A stretch of DNA of 64,000 nt. It comes from Ceratotherium simum simum. Taxonomy: Eukaryota > Chordata > Mammalia > Perissodactyla > Rhinocerotidae. The stretch lies in contig NW_004454156.1 of the NCBI RefSeq assembly GCF_000283155.1, forward strand, positions 41,450,565 through 41,514,564, given 5' to 3'. The notes under the pieces are model-generated. The model was not told the origin of the DNA. It saw nothing but the letters and a program-made list of their open reading frames with translations, and did no database searches. This document shows, one piece after another, positions 21,720-33,829 of this stretch; position 1 is the stretch's first letter; every line of letters begins with the position of its first letter. A program made the position numbers and the translations under genes.

Positions 21720-22480
21720 TCCATTCTTACCTTCCACACTAATCCATTCTCTACATGTTAACCAGGATCATCTTTTGTACTGTCTTGCACTTTGAATGGA
21801 TCTTTTACCTTTGCGTGATTTTGTGATATCTTGTGTGGAACATATGGAACGTATTTGTTCATTGAGTTATGCAGATCTTTCAAATGTTGACATTTCATCA
21901 TACAATATCAAAAAATCACATTTGTTAATATCACCACCAATTTCATCAGAAAAATCTTTAATTATTGGCAAGCTGTCAATCTCACAGTGTTAGAAGTTTT
22001 GCAAAAATCTAATTTTCACTTAAAAGCTTTGATTTTATCATTGGCAACAAATATGTCAAATGTTTTCTCTGAAGTGGCAGGCTCATTTTGTTCATTTTCT
22101 AGAAAATTTCTGCCAGATACCTAAATTGGAATAACCATAATTTGTCTACAGTCATTTTTTGAAGTAAAAATTGTGTTCCATGAAAAAAATGTCTAGTTTA
22201 GCTCACAACTAAAGTCACGCAAGTGCTTTTCCCTGAGACATACTTCTGTGTGCAGTGAAAGTGCTTTACGCGTTTATCACAACAAATTGAATGCATTTTG
22301 TCATATAGAATATTTTTATAAAACTGTACTCAAAGTTCAAGATTTAATGAAATTAGGTGAAACTGGCCTTTTAAGAAAAAACATGGTGTGAGTGAAGGTG
22401 AAGAATACATGACCACTGGTACGTTTTGATTTAATTACCTTCAAATTTACCCAGCTTCACTTTTGTACCGTAAGTGCAAA
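21720..22480 (-). pseudogene. Fossil hAT-family (Charlie/ZBED-like) transposase fragment
   Basis: The reverse strand gives broken frames with hAT transposase landmarks: a piece near KLWLFQFRYLAEIF, then TSEKTFDIFVANDKIKAFK (family pattern YLADIFxKLNxLNxxLQGxxxxIxxxxDKIxAFKxKL), then, toward 21760, NKYVP and VKDPFKVQ (family pattern YFPxxxxxxxWVKNPF). Several stops and frame changes separate them. It could be an autonomous Charlie element or a decayed copy of a ZBED5/FAM200-type gene. No intact frame remains. Element ends were not resolved. Confidence 0.6.
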
Positions 22481-22609
22481 TGTCAACAGTGAAAAAGGTA
22501 CATAACTTCTTTGTATTATTATGAAGATAGTTTTGATTTTGTGCACTGCTTGAAAGGTTCTTGAGGAATCCACAGTTCACACTGAGAACTGATATAGGGT
22601 GATTGGATT

Positions 22610-22930
22610 TAGATTGTGGATAAGGTGTTGGGAAAGGAATCTGAGGAAATGATTTTTAAGCCAAGCAAAAGGAACAATAGCATGTGTGAAAGCTTTGAAG
22701 TAGGCAAAGTGTCATCAAGGAACTATAAGACGACCAGTATACATAAAGTATTGTGATCGAGGGAGGAAGCGTAATACAAGAGGGGGCCAGTTCATTTGAG
22801 ACTTTAGAACCCGTTTTAGTGATTTTGGAATTTATCCTCTGACCGTGAAAAGCCCTTGATAGACTTTTAAGCAAGGGAGTGATGTGATCTGTTGTATGTT
22901 TCAAAAAAGAGCACTCTGGCTGTTTAAGGA
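22610..22930 (-). mobile_element. L2 LINE fragment, antisense
   Basis: Reverse complement of the L2 body: 'tttggaatttatcctctgac', 'aagcaagggagtgatgtgat' and 'gagcactctggctgtttaag' align with the 9030-10560 copy. Confidence 0.75.
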
Positions 22931-25564
22931 ATTTAAAAAATGATACATTAAATTCTTTTCCATATTTATAGTTGCAAAGTCTTTTCCTATTATTAAAACT
23001 GTAATTAAGAACCAGAACTCAAGATGTACTTAGTAACTTGATTTTAATTCATATCTTTCAGAAAGCTTTGCAGGGCAGAAAAAGAGAGCAAAAAGGAATC
23101 TTCTTTGGGGCCACATGACATTTTTATTCTTGAGTTAAAATATCTCCGCTTGCTATGAAACACTTAAAAAATTGCTTGTGTTCTATTACTTAGAATAAGT
23201 AATTGAATATTTATGAGGGCAGATACTCAGGTAACTTAATGTGTTGGGTGCATAGACTACACTCATCACAGTAAGTAACTCCACAAATGCGAATTCTCTG
23301 GAGATATATGTGAACTATGTTTATTTCTAAAAGAATGCCTACTGATTTTTTTCCATTTTTTCATATTAAAGGCTTGTTTTATATGTATGGCAACAGTAAT
23401 GATATGCTAATATTTCAAAGTTACTCCTTTAAAGACAAAGCACCTTGCAATTAATTAAAGGGAGAGAAAGTGGCATTGTTTCCAATGCCTATGTTACTCA
23501 TTTCTCTCTAAAATATTCCTATGCCTTGGTGTTTATGGATCTAGCAAACTAGCAAAGAAAGAAAATGCATTATCTTTTATTTATACAGTTTTCTTTTTGT
23601 TAGCATATAGCTAACAAAGAGACCCATTTTGAGATTACTGCTGGTTTAATATGCACTTTTTTTTTTTTCTTTTCAACAAACCTAGCCTTTTTTGGTTTGT
23701 TTTTGGATACATCACATTTAAGGGTTTTATGTGGATGGGACCTAAACCTCTTTTTTCTTGTTATCTCTTTTAACCAAATGTGGAACTTCGCTGTGTTGCC
23801 TTTGGATGAGTTACTGCCAAACTGGAAAGAATCTGTTTGGTACACAGTTGGATAATTCAGACTGCTGGGAGCTCTTTTCCCCATCAGTCTTCATCTTTTC
23901 ATCTAGGTTGGGTCTGACAAAAAGGCAAGCAAGGTAAATAGTCAGGTATTAAAGGAGGCAATTAGGCTGTCCAAGACAACCTCGGGTGTTTATTTCTGTA
24001 GTAGTGCTCATCTTTTGGCCACTGTTAGAACCTTGTTACACTTACCTATGAAATGTATCTATGCCTTGAATTTAGATTGATATTTTAAAAGTTATTTCAT
24101 ATTTTAATTATGTATTGTGGATTTCCCAGGAGTGTTGTGACTTTAAATATTCTGTCCCTTTCTCTTTTCATAGAAATGCATTCCTCAGTCGTAAAAATGC
24201 CTTTTTTTCATACTTGATTCTTGGTTCATATAATACCTGTCCTCAGGCAAATCACTTAAACACTCAGAGTTATTATTATATATGTCCCACATTAGACTTC
24301 AATTTAAAAAATTGTGATGATATTTATGTGCTGTTAAGATAGGAGAACTTAGTGGTATCTCTTTTGTTCATTTAGGAATCTATAGATTTGATCTTTTTTT
24401 ATGAAATGTTTATTGAGTTGATCATAGAGGTGATGACAAGAAGTGAGTAATTGGAGGGGGAGGAGGAGGAAAAGAGATTATGTGTCTGACTAGAAATGGT
24501 GTGTGGATGAAGTGTTATATGTTTGCTATGTGTGATAACTTGAGGAGGTTTGGGGACTCTAAACGGGTAATTGCTTTTTCTTTATCACATCTTTCTTACC
24601 CCTCAACCCCCCATATAGCAAGTACCATGTAGCAGACAAAAGTTTGATTTTCCTAGATGTAATAGAATTTTATCAAAATAAGTATATTGCTAAATCACAC
24701 ATTCCTTGGCCTGCAAGTTTTTGATATGAAAGAACTAGCTCATGTGTCAGTCTTTGTCCATTAATTGAGCAATGAGTAGTACTTAATTTTCTAGGTACAT
24801 AGCCTATCATAATATATCATATATTCCCTTCTTTCTCATAGTTTTGGTTTTTTTGGGTCTGTAAGTTTGTGTGTGTGTGTGTGTGTCATGGGGAATGTTT
24901 CATTTATATGAATCTAGGAAAACAGAAAATGGATAGTTTTGGAATTTAGATTGTAGGGATGTTTGAGATAGAATGAGAGGAAGTTAATTTTACTCTTGAT
25001 GTCAAGATAAAGAGATTGTAAAGATTTAAGCTACAGTTTAGCTCAGTTCTTTTCTTTAGCCTACAGTGCAAATAACACATACTCAAGTTTCTTTGTTTTT
25101 GAGAATGACTTCTACTTGAAAGGGAACAGAGAAAGCTTATTACACAGAATTCTTCTCAACAAGATGTCTTTTTTCTCTGCCATGGAAGAAATGTGGAAAT
25201 AGCTTTATCAAAATGCTTCTTTGTAATGATATTTCGTATGGATTTTTAGAATTTGTACTATTATATATCTTTACTAAAGTTGTAGTAGATCTTAGAGGTG
25301 AGTTTAGAATTTGTTAGAATTTTGAGATTTTATTTAATAGCCGAAATGTTTAAAATTCAGTTAATATAGCTATTGAAAAACTTCTGTATCCCAGCCATTG
25401 TGAATACAGAGATGATTTTAAGCATAGCAGGTTGGTTTACTGTAGATAATCAGTAAGTGGTATTTCCAGATGTTGAACGTGATTCGTTTAAAGGCCTTCC
25501 AACACAAAGACAGAGATAAGGAATTGAACTTAATTAACTGAGGAGCAAATCATTAGTTACGTAT
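22931..25564. other. Long intron stretch with nothing recognised except a GT repeat
   Basis: AT-rich, no recognised interspersed repeat. A 94-codon lysine-rich reverse frame at 23884-23600 shows no domain. Confidence 0.55.
24866..24887. repeat. (GT)n microsatellite
   Basis: About ten GT units in the B-C intron. Confidence 0.95.
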
Positions 25565-25942
25565 ATTAGTTTGCTAGTGCTACCATAACAAAATACCACA
25601 AACTAGGTGGCTGACACAATAGAAATTTATTTTGTCAGTTCTGAAGGCTGGAAGTCCAAGATCAAGGTGCTGGCAGGTTTGGTTTCTCCTGTGACCTCTC
25701 TCCTTGGCTTGCAGATGGCTGTCCTCTTGATGCCGCTTCAGATGGGGGTACCGTTTCTGTGCATGTGCACCCCTGGTGTCTCTTCCTCTTCTTGTAAGGA
25801 CACCAGTCATATTGGATTCAGGCTTCATTTTAATTTAATCACCTCTTTGAAGATCTTATCTCCAAATATGGTTACATTCCGAGGTACTAGGGGTAGGACT
25901 TCAACATGTGAATTTTAGGGGAACACAGTTAGCTCGTAACAG
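25565..25942 (-). mobile_element. MaLR LTR (MLT1-type), antisense
   Basis: Nearly full LTR in reverse: begins 'tattagtttgctagtgctac', contains 'ggctggaagtccaagatcaa' and 'aaggacaccagtcatattgg', ends 'cacagttagctcgtaaca'. It lies only 136 bp upstream of exon C. LTR noncoding; no internal region next to it. Confidence 0.85.
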
Positions 25943-26077
25943 TAGGTAATGAAATCAAAGAAGGAAAACAGTACTACGTGTAATTTTTTTTTAAGTTACT
26001 TATTTTTTTTTCTTTTTATTTAATAAGGTTTGTGTAGAAGTACAATTGTTCTGTGTTTTTTGTTGTATATCTCCTAG

Positions 26078-26190
26078 CCGGAGAATTTTCATCCTTGGGC
26101 CTTCTCATCATGTGCCCCTCTCTCGATGTGCACTTTCCAGTGTGGATATATATAGGACACCTCTGTATGACCTTCGTATTGACCAAAAGA
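26078..26190 (+). CDS. MEMO1: MEMO1 coding exon C (residues 71-109; carries His81)
   Basis: 113 nt, with acceptor TATCTCCTAG and donor GTAAGT. It starts with the last base of Thr71 and encodes [20 protein letters not shown] and on to DLRIDQK, ending one base into Ile109 (phase 1). The GPSHH motif includes His81, a metal ligand of the MEMO/LigB-like fold. All codons agree with the conserved mammalian protein as I recall it. The upstream polypyrimidine tract is broken by purines (TGTTGTATATCTCCTAG), a moderately strong acceptor. Confidence 0.95.
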
Positions 26191-26829
26191 GTAAGTATAT
26201 AGAAATCTTGCAGCTTTTAAACAGCTAAAGGTTTTTTTAATAGGGATTATGTTAATTAAAAATTAAAAATATGAATATTATAAGCAATATTTTAATTAAA
26301 AAAATAAAATTTATTGTAACTAACATGCAAAAAATAAAAACAAAGAGAGAAAATATTCCATCTACCTAAAAGATAACTGTGGTTTTTCTGCCAGCCACAA
26401 AAATCTGTCAGATCCGCTAGTCTCCAGACTGTAGTGGTTTCATTTATATTCAGGGAAGTACCATGTACTCATTGTACCATGAAATAAGAAATTGGTACCC
26501 ACATCAACTTGATGAAAGATTCTGGGCATGTTAGTCTACCACTGTGTATATCACTTTCCTCACTGGAAATAGATAGTGGTGATAATGCCTTTATTTCCTC
26601 TCAGAAGATTTTTATGGGAAATAATGAGACTGTAGTTGAGAAATTCTGGAAGAAGAGTGCTAAGTAAATCTTATGTGTATTTTATTTTTAAAATGTCTAT
26701 TATTTTGATTTTTTTTTCCACAGGATTCCAGAAATCACATTTTTTATTTAGTTGTGTCTCATACATTAAATGTGTAAAGTAAAACCTTTTAACTTTATAG
26801 TAGTATCTTTGGAGGAGTGAGGGGAGCAT

Positions 26830-27000
26830 AATTTTAAAAATACGGAACAGTGCAGAGAATAGTGCAAACACTGGTGTACTCATCATCCACAATTGACTCA
26901 GAATTTCCTTCTCATCTGAAGTCAATTTACAGTCTCAAAAGTAACCACCTTCATGAACTTGGTGTGTGTCCTTCTAGTTCATTAAGTTATATTTTAAGTA
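26830..27000 (-). mobile_element. LINE-1 fragment, antisense
   Basis: 'gtgtactcatcatccacaat' and 'caaaagtaaccaccttcatg' match the usual antisense L1 3' region. Short and old. Confidence 0.5.
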
Positions 27001-27409
27001 TGTTGGGTGCTTATTGTTTCAAGAAATTTTGCAACAAATTCTTCCTTAAAATGAAAGAAGACATTTGCAAAGGAGATGGTCACCTCTTTTTCTTTATTTT
27101 TTGGGCCTAAATTTTCATAATTTGGGGTTTTAAGTATCATAGAATGTTAACAATTTGTTGTAAGAATATATCTTATTAGTGAAGCTGGAGTGTTACTAGC
27201 CTTACTCTCTAGAGTGGTTTTAGGGAACACACTTTATTTTTAAAACCTTGTTGGGGCATTCAGAAAATTTTGGTTTTTGATAACCTACCAATGGAGGAAT
27301 AGAAGATTTTTAATCAGGTATAATTTTGTAGGAAAAAAGTCATAACAATTTGTTTCTTTCTTTGATGCTAAACCCATTTAAGGATGTAGTTATAAAAATG
27401 TTGGTTCTG

Positions 27410-27658
27410 GGGCCAGCCCGGTGGCGCAAGCGGTTAAGTGCGCGCGCTCCGCTGCGGCGGCCCGGGGTTCGCTGGTTCGGATCCCCGGCGCTCACCGACG
27501 CACTGCTTGGCAAGCCATGCTGTGGCGGCGTCCCATATAAAGTGGAGGAAGATGGGCACAGATGTTAGCCCAGGGCCGTCTTCCTCAGCAAAAAATGAGG
27601 AGGATTGGCGGATGTTAGCACAGGGCTGATCTCCTCACAAAAAAAAAAAAAAAAAAAA
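27410..27658 (+). mobile_element. ERE-type SINE, sense, with target-site duplication
   Basis: Head GGGCCAGCCCGGTGGCGCAA, body, TATAAAGTGGAGGAAGATGG tail and an A tract of about 24. AAAATGTTGGTTCTG flanks both ends. It is one of few sense-oriented copies and lies in the C-D intron about 725 bp before exon D. Confidence 0.95.
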
Positions 27659-28383
27659 AAAATGTTGGTTCTGTTCTATGATAAAAGAAAAATATTCTTA
27701 TATCATCTTTTTTTATATATTAAATTTCATCATTTTCTTGCCATACAATATCCAGTTTTAAGTGTGATTCATCAGATGGGTCTGAATTACTAGATCATTT
27801 TAAGATCCTTTATGGCATGGTATTGTGGTGAATTTATGTTCTGGTCTATCCCATAAGCTTAATTGTTAATTTTGAGGAAAATAACTTTCATAGTGGGAAT
27901 TTTCCGTGCTTAGTATGGCAGGTACCTGAGGTGTGAAATAATAATCCCATACATTTTATTAAAAAACAAAACAAAACTCCAAAACTATATTATTGGCCTC
28001 ATGAGTAAGAAGACCAGTGGTTTTTCCATATTTCAGGAGGAGTTCTAATCAACTATCTGCTTGTTAGCATGTGCTGATTAAAGTCAAGGAAAAGCTTAGA
28101 CCCAGAGGTGACTTGAGATATAATGAAAGGAACTGATGAAAAATTTAAATTACTATTTTTTATATAACTATGTAACATAGGAAAACGCTGAGTAAGTCAT
28201 TACATGTGTTATTGTTTTGTCTGGTATGTAAAGCTGGTTTCTTTTTTTAAAATAAAAATGAAGGAAAATATTATGTGGTGCTTCTGTTCCTTGCCAAAGC
28301 ATGTAGTTTCGTGGTACTGGGGGAGTCTAGGATAAGGCTATACATTAATATGTTTGTTTTACTCTATTTTGAAATCTCTTTAG

Positions 28384-28495
28384 TTTACGGAGAACTATGG
28401 AAGACAGGAATGTTTGAACGCATGTCTCTGCAGACAGATGAAGATGAACACAGTATTGAAATGCATTTGCCTTATACAGCTAAAGCCATGGAAAG
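28384..28495 (+). CDS. MEMO1: MEMO1 coding exon D (residues 109-146)
   Basis: 112 nt, with acceptor GAAATCTCTTTAG and donor GTATAT, the least consensus-like donor of the six. It completes Ile109, encodes [20 protein letters not shown] and continues through [16 protein letters not shown] to two bases of Ser146. Exons C and D are 225 nt together (75 codons) and lie between two phase-2 introns, so skipping both would keep the frame. An extended reading frame that runs in from the intron at 28275 is only a by-product of open upstream sequence; the splice acceptor defines the exon start. Confidence 0.95.
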
Positions 28496-30114
28496 GTATA
28501 TTGATTAATGTAAGAAATCCCAGAGAAATCATAGATAATTAATTTCTTTGGAATTATTTTAACTAGGGTAAGATAATCATTAGGGTAAAGAGATTTAAAA
28601 AAATTTTTGGTATTTGAAATGAAGTAAAAGTATGAGATTGGGTTTTCTTAATGTGGATTGAAGTTGGTTTTGAGTAGTTTGCCTATGAAGGCTGACCATA
28701 TGAATTGACATGGTTGTTTTATTAGGTGGAAATATAAAAAAAACCCACGTGTGTGTGTGTATGTGTTTGTGGATATTGGTTTGCATGTTATTTTATTCAT
28801 TAGACATTTATCTCAGAATAACAATTACATTCTTTTATTGTATAGTGCTATAAGTAAGTAATAATAAAATTTTAGATTTGGAAGTAACATTGGAGGTCAT
28901 TTATTTTAGGCTTATACAAAGTACATGAATCTCTTTTATAATATGCTTGACAGATTATTATTTGGTACCTGCTAAATATCTTCCAGTGATAAGGGTACTC
29001 ACTAGACGATAAGGAGAGGAGGAAGGGACGATATCTGTTTTGTTCTTCATTTATACCCCAGTGCCTAGCACAAGACCCATCACATAGTAGTCATTAATTT
29101 ATTTTGGTAAAATGAAATAATTGTTTTAAGAGCTTTCTTTCTTCTTTTAGGGCAGTATTCAAATTAGAAAGTCTTCCTTTTGTAGATCACATTTCTCTAA
29201 TTTTTTCAACCATTCCCTTTATTTAGACTTACTATTCCATATACAGTTTGACTAGTTCTGAATATGGTGAGATTATTCTATCTCTAGATCTTGTCACTGC
29301 ATTCTCTTAGTAAAGTATGTGATGCGTTGTAGGTTCTCAGTAAATATTTGTTGATTAAATGTGTTAATGAGGTCCAAGATTACATTAACATTTTTTATTT
29401 GGATATGGCGTACTTACTATTGGTTAATGTACTTGTGGTCAGCTAAAGCCCAAGCCTTTTTCATACTGTTAAGCTGGATTATTTTCTCCTCTTGTACTTT
29501 TGTGGTTGATTTCTTTTTAACTGTAAATGTGTATGTCTCCTCAATTACTTCTGTTTAATTTTTTTCTTGTTGATTTTAGTCCATTATTCTAGTCTTTTTG
29601 TATCATTTCCACTCTTAATTCTGTTATCAAAGTATAATTTACTTCTCTCAGTCTTATGTTATCGGCACCTGTTCACAATGATACCTTTGAGGAATTACAT
29701 AAACCTGCAGAAGTTTCCAAAAATCGCTGATATTAAATTATAAGCAATATAATTTGTTTATAATGTGTTTTTAATATATTCTAATTCTTCAGAAATTGTT
29801 AAACCAATATATGCTGTTTATTTCTTGTAATGTTAGCGTAATCAGAACATTCCATTCTTCAACTACACAGGATAATAGAAACTTTCATTATTTGCTAAAA
29901 TGTTTGCGTATTTTGTCATGAGAAAATATATTTTAGACTTAATAAATTTCAATACAACAGAAGCAATAAGCTGCCAACCATATCCTTAGGGAGGTTTTAA
30001 TAAAATAACATTTTGTTGTTATATTAAAAGTAGAACATGTGCAATGTGGAAAATTTAGGAAAATAGAAACTTAAAATTGCTGTTCATAATTCTCCCTCTA
30101 TTAAATACAGTCAT
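28496..30114. other. Start of the D-E intron, mostly unassigned
   Basis: A short GT repeat near 28750 and weak L2/MIR-tail similarity near 29050-29110 ('ccagtgcctagcacaagacc'). The rest is AT-rich without recognised features. Confidence 0.5.
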
Positions 30115-30300
30115 GCGTCCGTTAACAATGGGGATATGTTCTGAGAAATGTGTCATTGTGTGAACATGATGGAGTGTACTTAGACAAACCTAGAAGGTAT
30201 AGCTTGCTATACACCTATGCTGTATGGTACTGATCTTATGGGACCGCCATTGTATATGTGGCCCATCGTCACATGAAATGTCGTTAGGCACTGTGTTTTT
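30115..30300. mobile_element. Nonautonomous DNA transposon remnant
   Basis: CAGTCATGCGTCCGTTAACA at the left and a CATCGTCACATGAAATGTCG/TTAGGCACTG end at the right, with 'gtgtacttagacaaacctag' between, match a common mammalian MITE-like repeat whose name I do not recall. The middle is deleted. Confidence 0.6.
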
Positions 30301-31796
30301 GGTGTTAAATATCACTTCTCAAAAAAGCCTTTCTTATCTCCCAGATTACGTTAGGATCCCTAATACTGACTCTTAGAAACTACCCAGTACTTTTCCTTTG
30401 TAGCCTTTGCTGTACTTGCTACGTGTATCAGTTATCCAGTACTGAGTAACAAATTGCCCCAAAACTTAGTGGCTTAAAATCACAACTATTTTATTGCTCA
30501 CAATTTTGGGGTCAGGAGGTAGGCCAAGGAACACCTGGCTCTCTGGTCCACAAGATGTTGACTAAGGTAGCTCGAATGGGGCTAGAGGATCCAAGATGGT
30601 CTTAGTGCTGGCTTTTAGTTGAGACACTTCATTTGTTCCCTAGGTGGCCTATTTGTTTGTCAGCCAGGGCTTTTCTGTCTTCTTGGCCTCTCTCTAGAAG
30701 GATAGCTTGGATTTCTTTACATGGTGTTTTAGGGTAGCAAGAGAACACAAACAGAAGTTTCTTGGCCTATTAAGGCCCAAGCCTGAAACTACATAGCATC
30801 ATTTCCACTGCATTCCGGTTTTCAAAGCAGAACACAATGTCAGCCAAGATCTAAGGGAAAGAGAAATAGATCCCACCTCTTGATGGGAGGAGTACCATAT
30901 GTGTACAAGAATAGGAGGCGTTGTTGGCAGCCATCTTTGCAGATGGACTACCACAGTTCTTCCTGTGATGGACAATTCACATCTCTCCAACATGCAGTAC
31001 GTACTCACCCCTCCTAAGATGCCCAGAAATCTTATCCAGTTATGACCTCATGTTCAAAGTCCATTATCTTATGATTTGCATTAGGTTGAGATATGGATGA
31101 GGCTCGTTGGGTAAAGCTCCTTTTGATTTGGATGCCTGTGAACTAAGAAGACAAGTTACTAATCCCAGTTACTAATCCTCCCCCCGCCCCCACACCAAAA
31201 CCATCAATATACAATTTTGAGACAGTTAACCACAATAGATACTCCCATTGGAGAGTGAAAGAATGGGAAGCATATAGCAGTCTCTGGTCAAAAGCAATTT
31301 TGAAATCTAACCAGAGAACAGAGAGTGTCCTTGATAATGGCTTGGTTCTATCTTCTGGTAGTGGCTTCATAATTATTTTTCTCAGCTCTTGGCTAGGTCG
31401 TTTGGGCCCTTGGCTGTACTTGCTGAGTCATTTCTACTTTGCCTTAAGAAATGGACCTTATTTACACCTGAGTAGCAGTTTCAGTCTGCTTCATGTATGT
31501 CACATTTTAAGAGCCTAAAGGTCTCTTTTCATTTGGAACAGTGTTTTTTTTTAGTCTAAACTGATAGAACTCCATTAAACACTTTGTAGGTTTTCCATAT
31601 ATCAGATTATAAGTGCCCTCCATTAGACAGAAGTCACATCCACCATTCTTTCTGAGGCAGGACGCTTTCTATTTTGGATCCCAAGTTAGAGTCCTGTAAG
31701 TTTCTTAGAAGCTCTTTTGCCTACCTGACAGAGTATGCAAGCATTGTCTTAAATCTTTCTGAGGTCTTAACAAAGGATCTATGGATGCTTTTCTTT

Positions 31797-32056
31797 CTTT
31801 CTTTCTTTTTTTTTTTTTTTCCTTTGATGAAGATTGGCTCTAAGCTAACATCTTTTGCTAATCCTCCTCTTTTTGCTTGTGGAAGATTACCTCTGAGCTA
31901 GCATCTGTGCCTGTCTTCCTCTATTTCGTACGTGGGACGCTGCCACACATGGCTTGATGAGCGGTGCATAGGTCTGTGCCTGGGATTTGAACCTGCAAAC
32001 CCGGGGCTGCCGATGCAGAGCATTTGAACTTAACCACTACACCACTGGGCCGGCCC
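31797..32056 (-). mobile_element. ERE-type SINE, antisense, inside a MaLR-like element
   Basis: GAGGAAGAT tail type, older-looking, with a TTTC-rich tract at left. Flanks CTATGGATGCTTTT and CTGTGGATGCATTT form a diverged duplication. Confidence 0.9.
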
Positions 32057-32248
32057 CTGTGGATGCATTTTTGATTTGATGATTGTGAGTGCATGTTTTA
32101 TTGGCAGCACTCTGGATATGATCTTCGTCTTCATGCTGTTTCTTTGACAATCTTTGGCTATCTGTAGAGGCTAGTGATGAGCAACAGTTATTTTCCAATG
32201 AAGCAACTCCTGGTTAGAAATATTTCCTTTAAATTTTGCTTGCAATTG

Positions 32249-32427
32249 TTTTTTTTTGGCCCTGAGCTAACATATGTGTCCATCTTCCTCTATTTTGTAT
32301 GTGGGACGCCGCCACAGCGTGGTTTGATGAACAGCGCATAGGTCCACGCCTGGGATCTGAACCCGCGGACCCTGGGCCGCCAAAGCAGGGTGCGTGAACT
32401 TAACCACTATGCTACCAGGCCAGCCCC
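32249..32427 (-). mobile_element. ERE-type SINE, antisense, tail-truncated
   Basis: Head GGGGCTGGCC at right and body in reverse; the left end stops at 'ggccctgagctaacatatgt' after a T tract, so part of the tail is missing. It also lies inside the MaLR-like element. Confidence 0.88.
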
Positions 32428-33339
32428 ATCTGCTTGTAGTTCTTTAGCTCATGTTTTTCTTCTTGTACCTTCTCATACTTGGTTATAAAGAAACCATTGT
32501 CGTTTTGAATATTTTGCCTGGAAATCTTCTTAGCTAGATCTACAAGTTCACTAGGTATATTTTTAAACTTCTGAGTTACTGCAGGTGACAGTTATGCTAA
32601 TTGTTCTGCCAGTATATAATATGGGTCACCCGTCTTCTAGCCTTCTATAGCAGTTTCCTTACTGCTGTTCCAGTTTCCAGTCTCCTTCTTGCCCTTTCAG
32701 CTTCTGCTTGCCTCTGTGTCCCAAAAGCCAATATTGTATGTTTTAGGTTTCAATCACAGTAATACCCTTTCCAAGTACCACTTTTTGTCTCAGTTTCTAT
32801 TGCAGCATGACAAATCACTTCAAAATGCCTTTGTTTTTGCTTATGATTCTGTGGGCTAGAAATTTGGTCAGAGGTGAGTGGCAACAACTCGTCTCTATTT
32901 TATCTTCTGCCAGTTGACTTAGGCTGGAGGCTTCAAGATGCCTTTGTTTCTTTTCTGAGACTGTGGTGTTGGTTGTCTACTGAGGCACCTTAGTTCTCAT
33001 CTTGGTGCTGTCTCTCCTAGTTGTCACTCATTCTTCAGGGCCTGTCTCTGCACCTGATTGTCCCTCTCCAGCAGGATAGCCTTGGACTATCAAGAAGTAC
33101 CGGGCAGTTCAGGGTAGCAAGAAAGCAAAAGTAGAAACTTCCAGGCCTGTTAATATCTAGGCTTGGAACTGGCATTGTATCACTTATGCCACAATCTACT
33201 CGTCAAAGCAAGTCATAAAGCTAAGTTCAAGGGAAGGGAGAAATAGACTCTACTTTTGATGGGAGGAGTGGCATGAGCATTCAGAGGTGGGGGGAATTTT
33301 TGGTGATTGCATTTGCAGACAGCCTACTATAGTACCACT

Positions 33340-33500
33340 GCAGTTAAGTAGCTTTTTGGGTGATTATGTATGTATAAGTCTGTTTCCTTTCTCTGATAGT
33401 TCCCTAATTTGTTCCCTGCCTGAGGGCAGCTGCTCTACTCTGTATCTTCTTTACCCAGTACACAAAGGGATTTCAATAATTAATTGTTGAATGACTTAAT
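33340..33500 (+). mobile_element. L2 3' tail, sense
   Basis: 'ttccctgcctgagggcagct' followed by 'ttacccagtacacaaaggga' and 'caataattaattgttgaatg' is the usual end of L2. Short and diverged. Confidence 0.5.
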
Positions 33501-33829
33501 AATGACCTTCTCATTTTCAATACTTTTATTAAATATTTTTCCAAAAATGAGGTCAAATGTTCTTTTTTATTAACTGCTTTTCATATCATTAACATATTTC
33601 TATGTCATTTTTACACTCCTTTTCATTGGGTATATATAGGACTTTCTAGTATGTGTCTATGTATTACTTTAATCAATTGAACATTTAATTTTTAAACTTT
33701 TCCCTCATTTTTTGCTGTTATAAATAATAATTATAGGTTTTTTAAAAAAATTAAAGGTATCATTTATAATTCTATGTGTTATTTTAAACAGATTTAAAAA
33801 ATTATATTCATTAGAGCTTTTTAAAAAAA

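Larger units (their letters stand above)
30425..33340 (-). mobile_element. Probable MaLR-type LTR retroelement, antisense, with two LTRs
   Basis: Two related LTR-like blocks lie in the same orientation, about 30425-30980 and 32790-33340. Both start with a 'gtatcagttatccagtactg'-like or 'cagtttctattgcagcatga' segment, contain 'ggtagcaagagaacacaaac' or 'ggtagcaagaaagcaaaagt', and end near 'gatgggaggagt'. The 1.8 kb between them contains two EREs and text resembling MaLR internal sequence, including a GGTACTTGGAAAGGG stretch just inside the right LTR in reverse. No open viral gene is seen. Alternatively these are two independent solo LTRs. Confidence 0.55.

Noticed and set aside
23600..23884. 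94-codon lysine-rich minus-strand frame
   Set aside because: No domain or similarity recognised; the lysine run comes from a poly(T) tract on the + strand.
30425..33340. Intact endogenous retrovirus
   Set aside because: No open gag, pol or env-like frame; only LTR-like ends and degraded internal sequence.
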